A stretch of 64,000 nucleotides of DNA. Source: Sphingopyxis sp. H050. Lineage in GTDB: Bacteria; Pseudomonadota; Alphaproteobacteria; Sphingomonadales; Sphingomonadaceae. Position 1 is the stretch's first letter; each line of letters opens with the position of its first letter. The translations under genes were made by a program, and so were the position numbers. The notes beneath the pieces were generated by a model, which saw only the letters and a program-made list of their open reading frames with translations, was not told the DNA's origin and ran no database searches. The stretch spans positions 186,001 to 250,000 of the forward strand of contig NZ_LNRZ01000005.1 of assembly GCF_001468265.1 (NCBI RefSeq), written 5' to 3'. Below are positions 11,225 to 19,664 of this stretch, one piece after another.

Positions 11225-11500
11225 CTATGAGGATAAATGGTGTCGTGGAATAGACACAGCGGACCCGGGGGCAGTACCCGGCGGCTCCACCACAATCCCG
11301 CGCTCTCCCGCAAAGGGTGCGCGGGCTTCTGACGGGGCCGAACCAGGATCGACGTGTGTTCAAAGACGATATTTTCTTCCGGGCTGAGTAACCCGTTCAA
11401 GGCTCAAACCTATAAGTGCTAACGATAACGAAGCACTCGCTCTGGCTGCGTAACCGATAAGCCTCACGGCCTAAGGTTATTCAAATAGAACGCGGTTCGG
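11225..11500 (+). ncRNA. ssrA: Two-piece (circularly permuted) tmRNA
   Basis: The 3' acceptor piece comes first: T-arm region then CGGCTCC-A-CCA ending at 11292. A spacer of about 41 nt follows, then the coding piece starts at 11334 with GGGGCCGAACC. GGGGCCG (11334-11340) pairs fully with CGGCTCC (11282-11288), forming the acceptor stem. TGTGTT/GACACA (11355-11360 with 11253-11258) and ACGATA/TGTCGT (11366-11371 with 11241-11246) make helix P2. The tag frame at 11418-11453 reads ANDNEALALAA then TAA. This permuted layout is the alphaproteobacterial form; the precursor is processed into two RNAs. The outer ends (5' of the acceptor piece, 3' of the coding piece) are estimated. Confidence 0.93.
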
Positions 11501-11506
11501 ACCGAA

Positions 11507-11560
11507 CCGGGCAACAGAATCGGATACCAGCGGCTGGGGACGAGCCGGGCAACAGAATCG
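11507..11560. repeat. 16-bp direct repeat downstream of ssrA
   Basis: ccgggcaacagaatcg occurs at 11507-11522 and again at 11545-11560. Just before the first copy is the short palindrome GGTTCGG-a-CCGAACC. Its purpose is unknown; it may lie beyond the mature tmRNA. Confidence 0.6.
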
Positions 11561-11616
11561 TCCCACCTTCCCGACACTTTGGCGCGCGCTCGCGCATCCC
11601 CCATGATCGCCCGATC

Positions 11617-11640
11617 GCCCGATCGCCTGATCGGGCTTTC
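11617..11640 (+). terminator. Intrinsic terminator downstream of ssrA
   Basis: GCCCGATC-gcct-GATCGGGC followed by TTTC. The left arm is part of a short tandem run of gatcgccc units starting near 11605. Confidence 0.75.
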
Positions 11641-11725
11641 CGGTTGTAACGGCGCATTATTTGCCTTGGCGCTCGCCCCGCAATCGCTGTACCGCTGACC
11701 TGCAACGAATAGGGAAAGGGGTCCG

Positions 11726-13552
11726 GTGCGGCTTTCACGACGGGAATTTTCATGGGCGCTGGCGACCAGCGCGCTGGTCGCGCCGGCGGCGCGCGCTGCG
11801 GACGTATCGGTCAAGGGCGGCTCCGCCGATGCGGCGCTGACGGCGTTTCTGGACGCGGCGTTCGAGGCTGAACTCGCGCTCGATCCCGAACAGCTGACCA
11901 GCCTCGGCCGCAAGGAACAGCAGGACCGGTTCACCGACCCCAGCGACGCCGCCGCCGCGGCGCGGCTCGCCTGGCGGCGCGCCAATGTCGCCGAGATGAA
12001 AAAGACCTTCGACCGCGCCCAGCTTGGCGAGGATGCGCGTGTTTCCTACGATATGTGGGCGCTCGAACTCGAACGCGCCGAGGCGTCGACCAAATGGCGC
12101 GGACATGGTTATATCTTCGACCGCAACGGCCCGCACACCGGCCTGCCAAACTTCCTGATCAACCAGCACCGCGTCGATACCCCCGCCGATATGGAAGCCT
12201 ATGTCCGGCGCGTCGCTGCGCTTGGCCCCACGCTCGACGTCTATCTGGACCGTGCGCAGGCCTCGGCCGCGAAGGGCATCCGCATGCCGGGCTTCGCCTA
12301 CGACCAGTCGATCGAACTGATCGGGCGGCTGACGAGCGGCGCGCCGTTCGGCGACGGCGCCGACAATGCGCTCTATGCCGATGCGAAGGAAAAGGCGGCG
12401 GGGCTCGTCACCGCAAAGAAGATCGACGCCGCGGCCGCCGATGCCTTCACCGCACGCGTCGCGCAAGCGATGACGGGGTCGCTGAAGCCCGCCTATGACC
12501 GCATCAAGACCTGGTTGGAGACCGATCGCGCGGCGGCGGGCAAAGACCCGCACGGCGCCGGCGCGCTGCCCGACGGCGCCGCCTATTACGACGCGATGCT
12601 GCGCTTGCAGACGACGACCGACATGACCGCCGACGAAATCCACGAGCTCGGCCTGTCCGAAGTCGCGCGCATCCGCGCCGAGATGGAGGTGCTGAAAGCC
12701 AAGATCGGCTATGCGGGCAAGCTCGAGGATTTCTTCGTCTTCCTGCGCAGCGACGACCGTTTCTACGTCGCCAACGACGATGCCGGCCGCGCCATCTATC
12801 TCAAGAAGGCAGAGGATTATCTTGCCGGCATGCGCGCGCGGCTGCCCGAACAGTTCGGCCGGCTGCCCAAGGCCGATTTGATCGTCAAGCGCGTCGAGGC
12901 GTTCCGCGAGGAGCCGGGCGGCGCGGCGCATTATTCGCCCGCCGCGCTCGATGGCTCGCGCCCCGGCATCTATTATGTCCACCTCGCCGACACGCGCGCG
13001 ACGCCGATCTACGAGATCGAGGGCACGACCTATCACGAGGGCCATCCCGGCCATCATATGCAGATCGCGCTGGCCCAGGAGATGACCGGCACGCCGGAAT
13101 TCCGGAAGAATTATTTCTACGGCGCCTATGGCGAAGGTTGGGCGCTCTATGTCGAACGGCTCGCGAAGGAGATGGGCTTCTACACCGACCCCTACAGCGA
13201 TTTCGGACGGCTCGGCCGCGAGATCTGGCGCGCGATCCGGCTGGTCGTCGACACCGGCATTCATGCCAAGGGATGGAGCGAGGAACAGGCGCTCGCCTTC
13301 TACACCGCCAATTCGCCGCAGCCTACGGCGAAAATCCGCTCGGAAATCCGGCGCTATTTCGTCACACCCGGCCAGGCGACGTCGTACAAGGTCGGGATGC
13401 AACGCATCCTGGCGCTGCGCGACAAGGCGAAGAAGGCGCTCGGCGGCCGCTTCGACCAGAAGATGTTCCACGAGATCATCCTCGGGCGCGGCTCGGTGCC
13501 GCTGCCGGTGCTCGAGGCGCAGGTCGATCGCTGGATCGCTGCGCCGGGATGA
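11726..13552 (+). CDS. DUF885 family exported metallopeptidase
   Basis: 608 residues, GTG start. The N-terminus has a twin-arginine-like signal (SRREFSWALATSALVAPAARA), suggesting periplasmic or lipoprotein-free export. The DUF885 core includes TTYHEGHPGHHMQIALAQE (zinc-binding HExxH-like motif) and YGEGWALYVERLAKEMGFY (third ligand region), as in collagenase/M32-like zincins. Substrate unknown. Monocistronic, between ssrA and sugE. Confidence 0.9.
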   Translation: MRLSRREFSWALATSALVAPAARAADVSVKGGSADAALTAFLDAAFEAELALDPEQLTSLGRKEQQDRFTDPSDAAAAARLAWRRANVAEMKKTFDRAQLGEDARVSYDMWALELERAEASTKWRGHGYIFDRNGPHTGLPNFLINQHRVDTPADMEAYVRRVAALGPTLDVYLDRAQASAAKGIRMPGFAYDQSIELIGRLTSGAPFGDGADNALYADAKEKAAGLVTAKKIDAAAADAFTARVAQAMTGSLKPAYDRIKTWLETDRAAAGKDPHGAGALPDGAAYYDAMLRLQTTTDMTADEIHELGLSEVARIRAEMEVLKAKIGYAGKLEDFFVFLRSDDRFYVANDDAGRAIYLKKAEDYLAGMRARLPEQFGRLPKADLIVKRVEAFREEPGGAAHYSPAALDGSRPGIYYVHLADTRATPIYEIEGTTYHEGHPGHHMQIALAQEMTGTPEFRKNYFYGAYGEGWALYVERLAKEMGFYTDPYSDFGRLGREIWRAIRLVVDTGIHAKGWSEEQALAFYTANSPQPTAKIRSEIRRYFVTPGQATSYKVGMQRILALRDKAKKALGGRFDQKMFHEIILGRGSVPLPVLEAQVDRWIAAPG

Positions 13553-13582
13553 ACAGGCGGCCCGCCGGGCCGGACATCGCCA

Positions 13583-13634
13583 GGGGCCACGTCCCCGGCC
13601 GCCCGCCGCGGCTCTCAAGTCCGGGACGGCCCGG
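13583..13634 (+). promoter_or_regulatory. Hairpin pair upstream of sugE, guanidine-II (mini-ykkC)-like
   Basis: CCGGG-ACGG-CCCGG at 13621-13634 is a perfect stem with the ACGR tetraloop that defines mini-ykkC hairpins (core GGGACGGCCC). It lies 8 nt before the AAAGGAGG ribosome binding site of sugE. A second hairpin upstream (13583-13596, GGGG-ccacgt-CCCC) is where the first riboswitch hairpin should be, but its loop is not ACGR. The match is therefore half-canonical. Confidence 0.45.
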
Positions 13635-13655
13635 CGGTCTGTAAAGGAGGCTGCC

Positions 13656-13976
13656 ATGGCCTGGGTTTATCTGTTGATCGCCGGCGTTTTCGAAATCGTC
13701 TGGGCCTATTCGATGAAGCTGTCGGAGGGTTTCAGCCGACCTTGGCCCAGCGCCATCACGATCGTCGCCATGATCGCGAGCTTTGCCCTGCTGTCGCTGT
13801 CGATGAAGTCGCTGCCCCTCGGCACCGCCTATATGATCTGGACCGGCATCGGCGCGGTCGGCGCCTTCGTCCTCGGCATCCTCGTCCTTGGCGAGGCGGC
13901 GAGCGCGATGCGCATCTTCGCCGCGACGCTGATCGTGGCGGGACTTGTGCTCATGAAAGTCACGTCGCCCGCCTGA
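13656..13976 (+). CDS. sugE: SMR-family transporter SugE/Gdx
   Basis: 106 residues, four membrane helices. It carries E13 in AGVFEIVWAYSMK (the SMR proton/substrate glutamate) and the SugE-type features KLSEGFSRPWPS and MKSLPLGTAYMIWTGIGAVGAF. Gdx members export guanidinium ion rather than broad drugs. Strong AAAGGAGG ribosome binding site. The hairpin just upstream supports guanidine control. Confidence 0.93.
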   Translation: MAWVYLLIAGVFEIVWAYSMKLSEGFSRPWPSAITIVAMIASFALLSLSMKSLPLGTAYMIWTGIGAVGAFVLGILVLGEAASAMRIFAATLIVAGLVLMKVTSPA

Positions 13977-14182
13977 CGGCGGCAATCGCTGCTATCGCTT
14001 GCCAAGGGGGATGTGCGCGTTTAAAGGCCGCATCATTCGGACAGATGCGCCGTTTTCCTTCCGCCTTTCGCCGACATGCTCGGGGAGGGTGGGCGGACTA
14101 TTGCCTGAAGCGCGCTTGACGCGCCGCAGGCGGCGACCCATCTGGCCCGGATCATTGACGCATGAAGGACAGGACGCGGAAC
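13977..14182. other. Intergenic region before secE, no gene seen
   Basis: 206 bp without a convincing frame. No tRNA-Trp or tuf gene, which often precede secE, is present. TTGAC near 14116 could be a -35 element for secE-nusG, but I see no matching -10. The segment gccgcaggcggc is a short palindrome. Confidence 0.5.
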
Positions 14183-14380
14183 ATGGCCAAGCCCAAGATT
14201 GGCGAATTCGTCAACCAGGTGAAGACCGAAGCCTCCAAGATCGTATGGCCGACGAGCCGCGAGACGGTGCAGACGACGATCATGGTGCTGATCATGATGA
14301 CGATCCTCGCGCTGTTCTTCTTTGGCGTCGACACGGTTTTCAACGCGATCGTCAGCTGGCTGACGTCGCTCGCGCGCTGA
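14183..14380 (+). CDS. secE: Preprotein translocase subunit SecE
   Basis: 65 residues, the short single-spanning form typical of alphaproteobacteria. An amphipathic region with conserved VKTEASKIVWPTSRETVQTT precedes one membrane helix (IMVLIMMTILALFFFGVDTVF). Forms the SecYEG channel. ATG 14183 with AGGACG upstream is preferred to an ATG 21 bp earlier. Followed by nusG after 31 bp. Confidence 0.95.
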   Translation: MAKPKIGEFVNQVKTEASKIVWPTSRETVQTTIMVLIMMTILALFFFGVDTVFNAIVSWLTSLAR

Positions 14381-14411
14381 TCGGCGCGACAGGGTATTAG
14401 AGGGATACGCA

Positions 14412-14948
14412 ATGGCGCGCTGGTACATCATTCACGCCTATTCGGGCTTCGAGAACAAGGTTCGCGATTCGGTGATCGCCGAGGCCGAGCGCATGGGGCT
14501 GACCCAGCTCGTCGAAGCGGTCGAGGTTCCGGTCGAAACCGTGACCGAGGTGAAGCGCGGCAAGAAGGTGCAGGCCGAGCGGAAATTCTTCCCCGGCTAT
14601 GTCCTCGCCAAGCTGACGATGACCGACGACGTCTATCACCTCGTCAAGAACACGCCGAAGGTGACCGGCTTTCTCGGCTCGATGGGCAAGCCGCAGGCGA
14701 TCAGCGAAGCCGAGGCCGCGCGCATCCTGAACAGCAAGGAAGAGGCCGCGGCGCGTCCGAAGACCGAAATCCGCGTCGACTATGAAATCGGCGATCAGGT
14801 CAAGGTGCTCGAAGGTCCGTTCGCCAGCTTCAACGGCGTCGTCGAGGAACTCGATTTCGACAAGGCGCGCGTCAAGGTGTCGGTGTCGATCTTCGGCCGT
14901 GCGACCCCGGTCGAGCTCGATTTCGAGCAGGTCGAACGGATGAAATAA
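14412..14948 (+). CDS. nusG: Transcription termination/antitermination protein NusG
   Basis: 178 residues. N-terminal NGN domain (RWYIIHAYSGFENKV ... FFPGYVLAKLTMTDDVYHLVKNTPKVTGFLG) and C-terminal KOW domain (IGDQVKVLEGPFASFNGVVEELD). It binds RNA polymerase and links it to Rho or ribosomes. Co-transcribed with secE. The usual next gene, rplK, is 1.25 kb away, separated by a repeat and tesB. Confidence 0.97.
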   Translation: MARWYIIHAYSGFENKVRDSVIAEAERMGLTQLVEAVEVPVETVTEVKRGKKVQAERKFFPGYVLAKLTMTDDVYHLVKNTPKVTGFLGSMGKPQAISEAEAARILNSKEEAAARPKTEIRVDYEIGDQVKVLEGPFASFNGVVEELDFDKARVKVSVSIFGRATPVELDFEQVERMK

Positions 14949-15001
14949 GCATAGCCCTCGCGGCAGCGGGGGCGCTGGATATCTATCCGACCCTGACATA
15001 A

Positions 15002-15092
15002 TTCCGTTCGTGCTGAGCTTGTCGAAGCACCGTCCTTATTTCGTTCGACGTCAAAAGAAAGAACGGCCCTTCGACAAGCTCAGGGCGAACGG
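15002..15092. repeat. Inverted repeat of the 'cgaagc/gctcag' family, copy 2
   Basis: Arms ccgttcgtgctgagcttgtc... (15004-15030) and ...gacaagctcagggcgaacgg (15066-15092) are complementary, with a 35-bp spacer. Nearly identical arms are at 8421-8507. It separates nusG from tesB and ends just before the tesB ribosome binding site. Confidence 0.88.
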
Positions 15093-15107
15093 AGAAGAGG
15101 CAATTCG

Positions 15108-16040
15108 GTGACGAACTCACTTTCTCTCGACGAGATTCAGGCCCGCGTCGATCTCGCGCGCGAGATCAACGCCAGCACGCCCGCCGATCAGGTGGTCGGC
15201 GCGGTGGCGCGATTGTTCGACCTCGATGCCGTTCCCGGCGTCGACGACGAGTTCACCTTTCCTGCGCGTCCCACGACATCGCGCGCGCGTATCTTCGGCG
15301 GACAGGTGATCGCGCAGGCGATGACCGCCGCGGCGCGCACGGTCGATCCCGACAAGCAGGTCCATTCGCTGCACGCCTATTTCCTGCGCGGCGGCGACGA
15401 GACCAAGCCGCTCCACTTCCGTCTGCACCGCGACTTCGACGGGCGCAGCTTCTCGAACCGCCGCGTCGTCGTGCGGCAGGACGGCAAGGTCATCTTCAAC
15501 CTGACAGCCTCGTTCCAGGTGCCGGCCGAGGGTCTGTCGCATCAGGTCGCGATTCCCGACCTGCTGCCGCCCGAGGAATGCTGGGACTTCGCCGATTACA
15601 TCGCCGCCGATCCGCATATTTCGGATGTGCAGCTGGCGCATATGGCGCGCAGCCGTCCGTTCGAGGTCCGCAGCTTCCGTCCGCCGGCGTCCGAAAAGGC
15701 GACGCAGCATTATCAGTGGTTCCGCCTCGCCGCGCCGATCGTCGACGATCCGCTGCTCCACCGCGGCTTTTTGGCCTTCGCCTCCGACATGGGGCTACTG
15801 TCCTCTGCGATGCTGCCGCATGGCGTGACCTTCTGGACCCCGGGGCTCGTCTCGACCAGCCTCGACCATGCGATGTGGTTCCACGGCGACATTCGCGTCG
15901 ACGACTGGTTCGTCTTCGTGATGGACAGCCCGTGGACGGGCGGCGATCGCGGGCTCTGCCGCGGGTCGATCTATCGCCGCGACGGCACCCTGATGGCGAC
16001 CGTCGCGCAGGAAGGCCTAATCCGCTACCGGCCGCAGTAG
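15108..16040 (+). CDS. tesB: Acyl-CoA thioesterase II
   Basis: 310 residues with two hot-dog domains. Recognised by RIFGGQVIAQAMTAAARTV, VHSLHAYFLRGGD, the second-domain SLDHAMWFHGDIRVDDW and the terminal RGSIYRRDGTLMATVAQEGLIR. Hydrolyses medium/long acyl-CoA to the acid and CoA. GTG start after GGAGAAGAGG. Its place between nusG and rplK is unusual. Confidence 0.94.
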   Translation: MTNSLSLDEIQARVDLAREINASTPADQVVGAVARLFDLDAVPGVDDEFTFPARPTTSRARIFGGQVIAQAMTAAARTVDPDKQVHSLHAYFLRGGDETKPLHFRLHRDFDGRSFSNRRVVVRQDGKVIFNLTASFQVPAEGLSHQVAIPDLLPPEECWDFADYIAADPHISDVQLAHMARSRPFEVRSFRPPASEKATQHYQWFRLAAPIVDDPLLHRGFLAFASDMGLLSSAMLPHGVTFWTPGLVSTSLDHAMWFHGDIRVDDWFVFVMDSPWTGGDRGLCRGSIYRRDGTLMATVAQEGLIRYRPQ

Positions 16041-16195
16041 GGCTTGTTTTCTTGCGTCTTTGCCCGTATGGGCGCCGCTTCGCGTCAGATAAGGGCGTGA
16101 TTCCGCGCGGGAGGAAGGGGTGATGCCCTTCTGCTTGACCGCTTATTTTGAGCCCCGGACCATGGTCGGGGGCGACAGAAAGACAGGAGGCTATC
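16041..16195. other. rplK upstream region
   Basis: 155 bp likely to hold the rplK-rplA promoter. TTGACC at 16135-16140 is a candidate -35, but no good -10 follows at 16-18 bp. GAAGGG-gtgatg-CCCTTC just before it forms a small hairpin. Nothing else recognised. Confidence 0.35.
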
Positions 16196-16627
16196 ATGGC
16201 CAAGAAGATCAGCGGCTATATCAAGCTGCAGGTGCCCGCCGGCACCGCCAACCCCTCGCCGCCGCTCGGGCCGGCACTGGGTCAGCGCGGCGTCAACATC
16301 ATGGAATTCTGCAAGGCGTTCAACGCCGCGACCGATGGCATGGACAAGGGCACGCCCACGCCCACCATCATCACCGTCTATGCGGACAAGAGCTTCTCGT
16401 TCATCACGAAGACGCCCCCCGCGACCTATCTGATCAAGAAGGCCGCGAACCTGAAGTCGGGTTCGAAGGAGCCCGGCAAGATCAGCGGCGGCAAGATCGC
16501 CCGTTCGAAGCTGACCGAAATCGCCGAGATCAAGATGAAGGATCTCAACGCGAACGACCTCGAACAGGCGACGAAGATCATCGAAGGCAGCGCCCGCTCG
16601 ATGGGCCTCGAAGTGACGGAGGGCTGA
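16196..16627 (+). CDS. rplK: 50S ribosomal protein L11
   Basis: 143 residues, starting [32 protein letters not shown], the canonical L11 N-terminus. The C-terminal RNA-binding domain is complete ([25 protein letters not shown]). ATG 16196 has AGGAGG upstream. Binds the GTPase-associated centre of 23S rRNA. Forms an operon with rplA, 4 bp apart. Confidence 0.98.
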   Translation: MAKKISGYIKLQVPAGTANPSPPLGPALGQRGVNIMEFCKAFNAATDGMDKGTPTPTIITVYADKSFSFITKTPPATYLIKKAANLKSGSKEPGKISGGKIARSKLTEIAEIKMKDLNANDLEQATKIIEGSARSMGLEVTEG

Positions 16628-16631
16628 ACCC

Positions 16632-17330
16632 ATGGCTAAGCTGACCAAGAAGCAGAAGGCCCTCGAGGGCAAGGTCGATGCGCTGAAGCTCCACGGCGTC
16701 GACGAAGCGATCAAGCTGGTGCGCGAACTGGCGACCGCCAAGTTCGACGAAACGCTCGAAATCGCAATGAACCTGGGCGTCGATCCGCGCCACGCCGACC
16801 AGATGGTCCGCGGCGTCGTGACGCTGCCCGCCGGCACCGGCAAGGACGTCAAGGTCGCGGTCTTCGCGCGCGGCGACAATGCCGAAAAGGCGCTGGCCGC
16901 CGGCGCCGACAAGGTCGGTGCGGAGGACCTGATGGAAGACATGCTCGCGGGCAACCTCGACTATGGCCGCGTCATCGCGACGCCGGACATGATGGGCATC
17001 GTCGGCCGCCTCGGCAAGACGCTGGGTCCGAAGGGCCTGATGCCGAACCCGAAGCTGGGCACCGTGACCCCGAACGTCGCCGAAGCCGTGAAGGCCGCCA
17101 AGGGCGGTCAGATCGAATTCCGCGTCGAAAAGGTCGGCATCATCCACGCCGGCCTCGGCAAGCTGTCGTTCGGCGAGGAAAAGCTCCGCCAGAACTTCGA
17201 CGCCTTCGTCGACGCGATCGTCAAGGCGAAGCCGTCGGGCGCGAAGGGCAAGTACGTCCGCAAGGTCGCGCTGTCCTCGTCGATGGGTCCGGGCGTCAAG
17301 GTCGACACGGCCGAACTCGCCGGCGCCTGA
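16632..17330 (+). CDS. rplA: 50S ribosomal protein L1
   Basis: 232 residues, complete. Signature motifs are [47 protein letters not shown] and [11 protein letters not shown]. Part of the L1 stalk; in many bacteria it also represses its own operon. Terminated by the hairpin at 17353-17382, so rplJL does not follow in this genome. Confidence 0.98.
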   Translation: MAKLTKKQKALEGKVDALKLHGVDEAIKLVRELATAKFDETLEIAMNLGVDPRHADQMVRGVVTLPAGTGKDVKVAVFARGDNAEKALAAGADKVGAEDLMEDMLAGNLDYGRVIATPDMMGIVGRLGKTLGPKGLMPNPKLGTVTPNVAEAVKAAKGGQIEFRVEKVGIIHAGLGKLSFGEEKLRQNFDAFVDAIVKAKPSGAKGKYVRKVALSSSMGPGVKVDTAELAGA

Positions 17331-17352
17331 TCGAAGCGCACACGATTTAGGG

Positions 17353-17382
17353 AAGGGCCGGGGGAAACTCCGGCCCTTTTCT
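17353..17382 (+). terminator. Intrinsic terminator after rplA
   Basis: AAGGGCCGG-gggaaact-CCGGCCCTT followed by TTCTT. It ends the rplKA unit; the convergent ccmB gene stops at 17426. Confidence 0.88.
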
Positions 17383-17425
17383 TATGCGCGGGCGCGAGGC
17401 GACGGCTGGTTTCGCCCGCAAGCGG

Positions 17426-18073
17426 CTACTCCCGCAGCCCCCGCAGCGCCGCGCCGGCCGCGAACGGTCCGATCACCGTCAGCAACAGACTCGCCGCCGC
17501 CAGCAGCTTCACCGCGCCGCGTCCCGACGGGTCGAGCATCCCGGCGCCGAAGATCAGCATCGGCACCGCAAGCGGCAACACCAGCAGCCCGCCGATTGCG
17601 CTGCCGCCCTTATGGTTCGCGGTCAGCGCCGCGCTCAGCACCGCAAGCGAGGCGAGGGCGGGGATCGCGATGGCAAGGCCCGTCGCCAGCAGCTCCACCC
17701 GCGCCCCATCCTGCGCCAGCAAGGCCGAGGCGGGCAGCAGCGCGATCAGCAACGGCAGCCCGAAACCAATGGCATGCGCGCCGATCTTGACCGCCGCGAT
17801 CACCTCGTCGGCGAAGCCGCGCACCGCCAGCTGGTCGAGCACGCCGCCGTCCTTGTCGGGCTTCACCAGCCGGTCGATCGGCAGCAACGCCGCCAGCAAC
17901 GCCGCGACCCACACCATCCCGCCCCCCGCACGGCGCAGCAGCGGCGCGTCGGGACCGACCGCGAAGGGAAAGGCGGTCGCGACGAGCAGGAAGAAGAGCA
18001 CCGGCAGCCACAGCGCCCCGCTGCCCCACGCGCGGCGAAGATCGCGCCAGAAGAGGGCGATCAGCGCGGTCAC
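17426..18073 (-). CDS. ccmB: Heme exporter protein CcmB
   Basis: 215 residues, six membrane helices. CcmB features: ALFWRDLRRAWGSGALWLPVLFFLLVATAFPFAVGP, DGGVLDQLAVRG, LPLAVPMLIFGAG. Membrane subunit of the CcmAB transporter in cytochrome c maturation. GTG 18073 overlaps the ccmA TGA (GTGA), so translation is probably coupled. No ccmC follows. Confidence 0.93.
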   Translation of the reverse strand: MTALIALFWRDLRRAWGSGALWLPVLFFLLVATAFPFAVGPDAPLLRRAGGGMVWVAALLAALLPIDRLVKPDKDGGVLDQLAVRGFADEVIAAVKIGAHAIGFGLPLLIALLPASALLAQDGARVELLATGLAIAIPALASLAVLSAALTANHKGGSAIGGLLVLPLAVPMLIFGAGMLDPSGRGAVKLLAAASLLLTVIGPFAAGAALRGLRE

Positions 18074-18654
18074 GCCAGCGCCCCCATATCGAGCTCCGCC
18101 AGCTCGGGCACCCCGAGCGCGAAGTGCGAGGCCAGCAGCACCGCGCCGCCATTCGCCCGATGTTTCGCGATCGCCGCGACCAGCCGCGCCTGCGCCGCGT
18201 CGTCCATACCGTTCGCGGGCTCGTCGAGCAGCCAGATCGGCGCGCCGCTGGCGATCACGCGCACCATCGCGGCGCGCTTGCGCTGCCCGGTGGAGAGCAT
18301 CGCCACCGGCACCTCGGCGAGCGGCGCCAGCGCCATTTCCGCCATCGCGCGATCGACCGTGTGCCCATCGACGGTATCGACGCGCGCCCAGAAATCGAGC
18401 GCGCGGCGCAGCGGCAGCTCGGCGTCGAGCGCCGCCGCCTCGTCGATCAGCGCCACCCGCTCGCGCCGCTCGACGGTCCCTGCCGCAGGGCGCAGCAGCC
18501 CGGCGGCGAGCCGGATCAGGCTCGACTTGCCCGCGCCATTGGGCCCGCGCAGCCACAGCGCGTCGCCGCGGCCGAGCGCCAGCGACAGCTCTTCGAAGAG
18601 CAGCCGGTCCCCGCGGATGCACGCCACTTCGTTCAGCCGCAGCAACGCGCTCAC
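18070..18654 (-). CDS. ccmA: Cytochrome c biogenesis ATP-binding protein CcmA
   Basis: 194-residue ABC ATPase: Walker A GPNGAGKSS, signature LSTGQRKR, Walker B IWLLDEPANG, switch histidine in LLASHF. With CcmB it drives release of holo-CcmE during cytochrome c maturation. GTG 18654 gives the standard length and a start at SALLRLNEVACIRGDR. Upstream metallopeptidase gene ends 23 bp before it. Confidence 0.94.
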   Translation of the reverse strand: MSALLRLNEVACIRGDRLLFEELSLALGRGDALWLRGPNGAGKSSLIRLAAGLLRPAAGTVERRERVALIDEAAALDAELPLRRALDFWARVDTVDGHTVDRAMAEMALAPLAEVPVAMLSTGQRKRAAMVRVIASGAPIWLLDEPANGMDDAAQARLVAAIAKHRANGGAVLLASHFALGVPELAELDMGALA

Positions 18655-18677
18655 GCCACCCGCGCGCGGAGGCGCGC

Positions 18678-19106
18678 TCAAGTCATACGCTCCAACGCAT
18701 GCATATCGTCGTCGCTGAACCCGAAATGATGCCCGATTTCGTGGATCAGCACATGGCGCACCAGCCAGTCGAGCCGCTCGCCGCCCTCGATCCATTCGAC
18801 GAGGATCGGGATGCGGTACAGCGTAACCCGGTCGGGCATGCCCCCGCTCTGGTCGATGCTGCGTTCGGTCAGCGGGCGGCCTTCGTAGAGGCCGGTCAGA
18901 TCATAGGGATGCTCGATGTCGAGCGATTGCAGCGTCTCGTCGTCGGCGAATTCGGCGATCTCGATCACGATGCCTTCGATATGCGGCTTGAAGACGGCGG
19001 GCAGCTGTTCGAGCGCCGCCTCGGCCATCGCGAACAGCGCGTCGGCGTCGGGGGCGGTTCCGGTCCAACCGGCAGGAAGTCGGGGCAGGGCGGTCTTGTC
19101 GCTCAT
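18678..19106 (-). CDS. Metallopeptidase family protein (zincin-like, DUF1025)
   Basis: 142 residues. Zinc signature [13 protein letters not shown] near the C-terminus, preceded by [23 protein letters not shown]; this is the small zincin-like family (PF06262 type). Substrate unknown. ATG 19106 starts [14 protein letters not shown]. Likely co-transcribed with ccmAB. Confidence 0.9.
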   Translation of the reverse strand: MSDKTALPRLPAGWTGTAPDADALFAMAEAALEQLPAVFKPHIEGIVIEIAEFADDETLQSLDIEHPYDLTGLYEGRPLTERSIDQSGGMPDRVTLYRIPILVEWIEGGERLDWLVRHVLIHEIGHHFGFSDDDMHALERMT

Positions 19107-19156
19107 CGCGCCCTTCCTTATGGCGGCGGCACGCCCATTACCAGCCGGAGAAGACC

Positions 19157-19444
19157 ATGGTCCAGAAACTCGACGATGCAGAGCGCGCCGCACTGTTCGC
19201 CCGCTTCCCCGACTGGACGCACGAGCCGATCCGCGACGCCATCACCCGCCAGTTCAAGTTCGACGATTTCGCCCAGGCCTTCGGCTTCATGGCGAGCGTT
19301 GCGATCATCGCGGAGAAGATGGACCATCACCCCGAATGGTCGAATGTGTATAACCGCGTCGACATATTGCTGACGACGCACGACGCGGACGGATTGTCGG
19401 AACGCGACGTGGCGCTGGCGGGAGCGATCGAGGGATTGCTCTGA
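19157..19444 (+). CDS. phhB: 4a-hydroxytetrahydrobiopterin dehydratase
   Basis: 95 residues of the pterin carbinolamine dehydratase family: [53 protein letters not shown], including the HHPEW active-site region. Recycles the pterin cofactor of aromatic amino acid hydroxylases; no phhA is in the window. Confidence 0.95.
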   Translation: MVQKLDDAERAALFARFPDWTHEPIRDAITRQFKFDDFAQAFGFMASVAIIAEKMDHHPEWSNVYNRVDILLTTHDADGLSERDVALAGAIEGLL

Positions 19445-19465
19445 CCGCTTTCGGCTGGTTGCTGC

Positions 19466-19543
19466 CGTCGCCCCCGCGAAGGTGGGGGCCGCTGGAGCCG
19501 GTGCGCAAGGCCGACTACGGCCCCCGCCTTCGCGGGGGCGACG
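19466..19543. repeat. Inverted repeat with 'cgtcgcccccgcgaagg' arms
   Basis: Arms cgtcgcccccgcgaaggtgg (19466 on) and ...cgcgggggcgacg (to 19543) are complementary over about 24 bp across a 28-bp spacer. A second repeat family, distinct from the gctcag family. Lies between phhB and the permease gene. Confidence 0.85.
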
Positions 19544-19664
19544 CACTATTTTAACATTTTAACGTCCGCTCCCCACCCCAGCCGCATGACCCAATCGTCA
19601 TGCCATGGCTTGCGCTGTCCACCTGCCCGCTTACAAGCGTCGCACAGAATATAGGGGAGCCCGA

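Noticed and set aside
11605..11640. Tandem gatcgccc units as a possible iteron or CRISPR-like repeat
   Set aside because: Only about three units, and the last one forms the stem of a terminator; no spacer structure.
14110..14160. TTGAC near 14116 as the secE promoter
   Set aside because: No acceptable -10 at 16-18 bp; kept only as a weak note.
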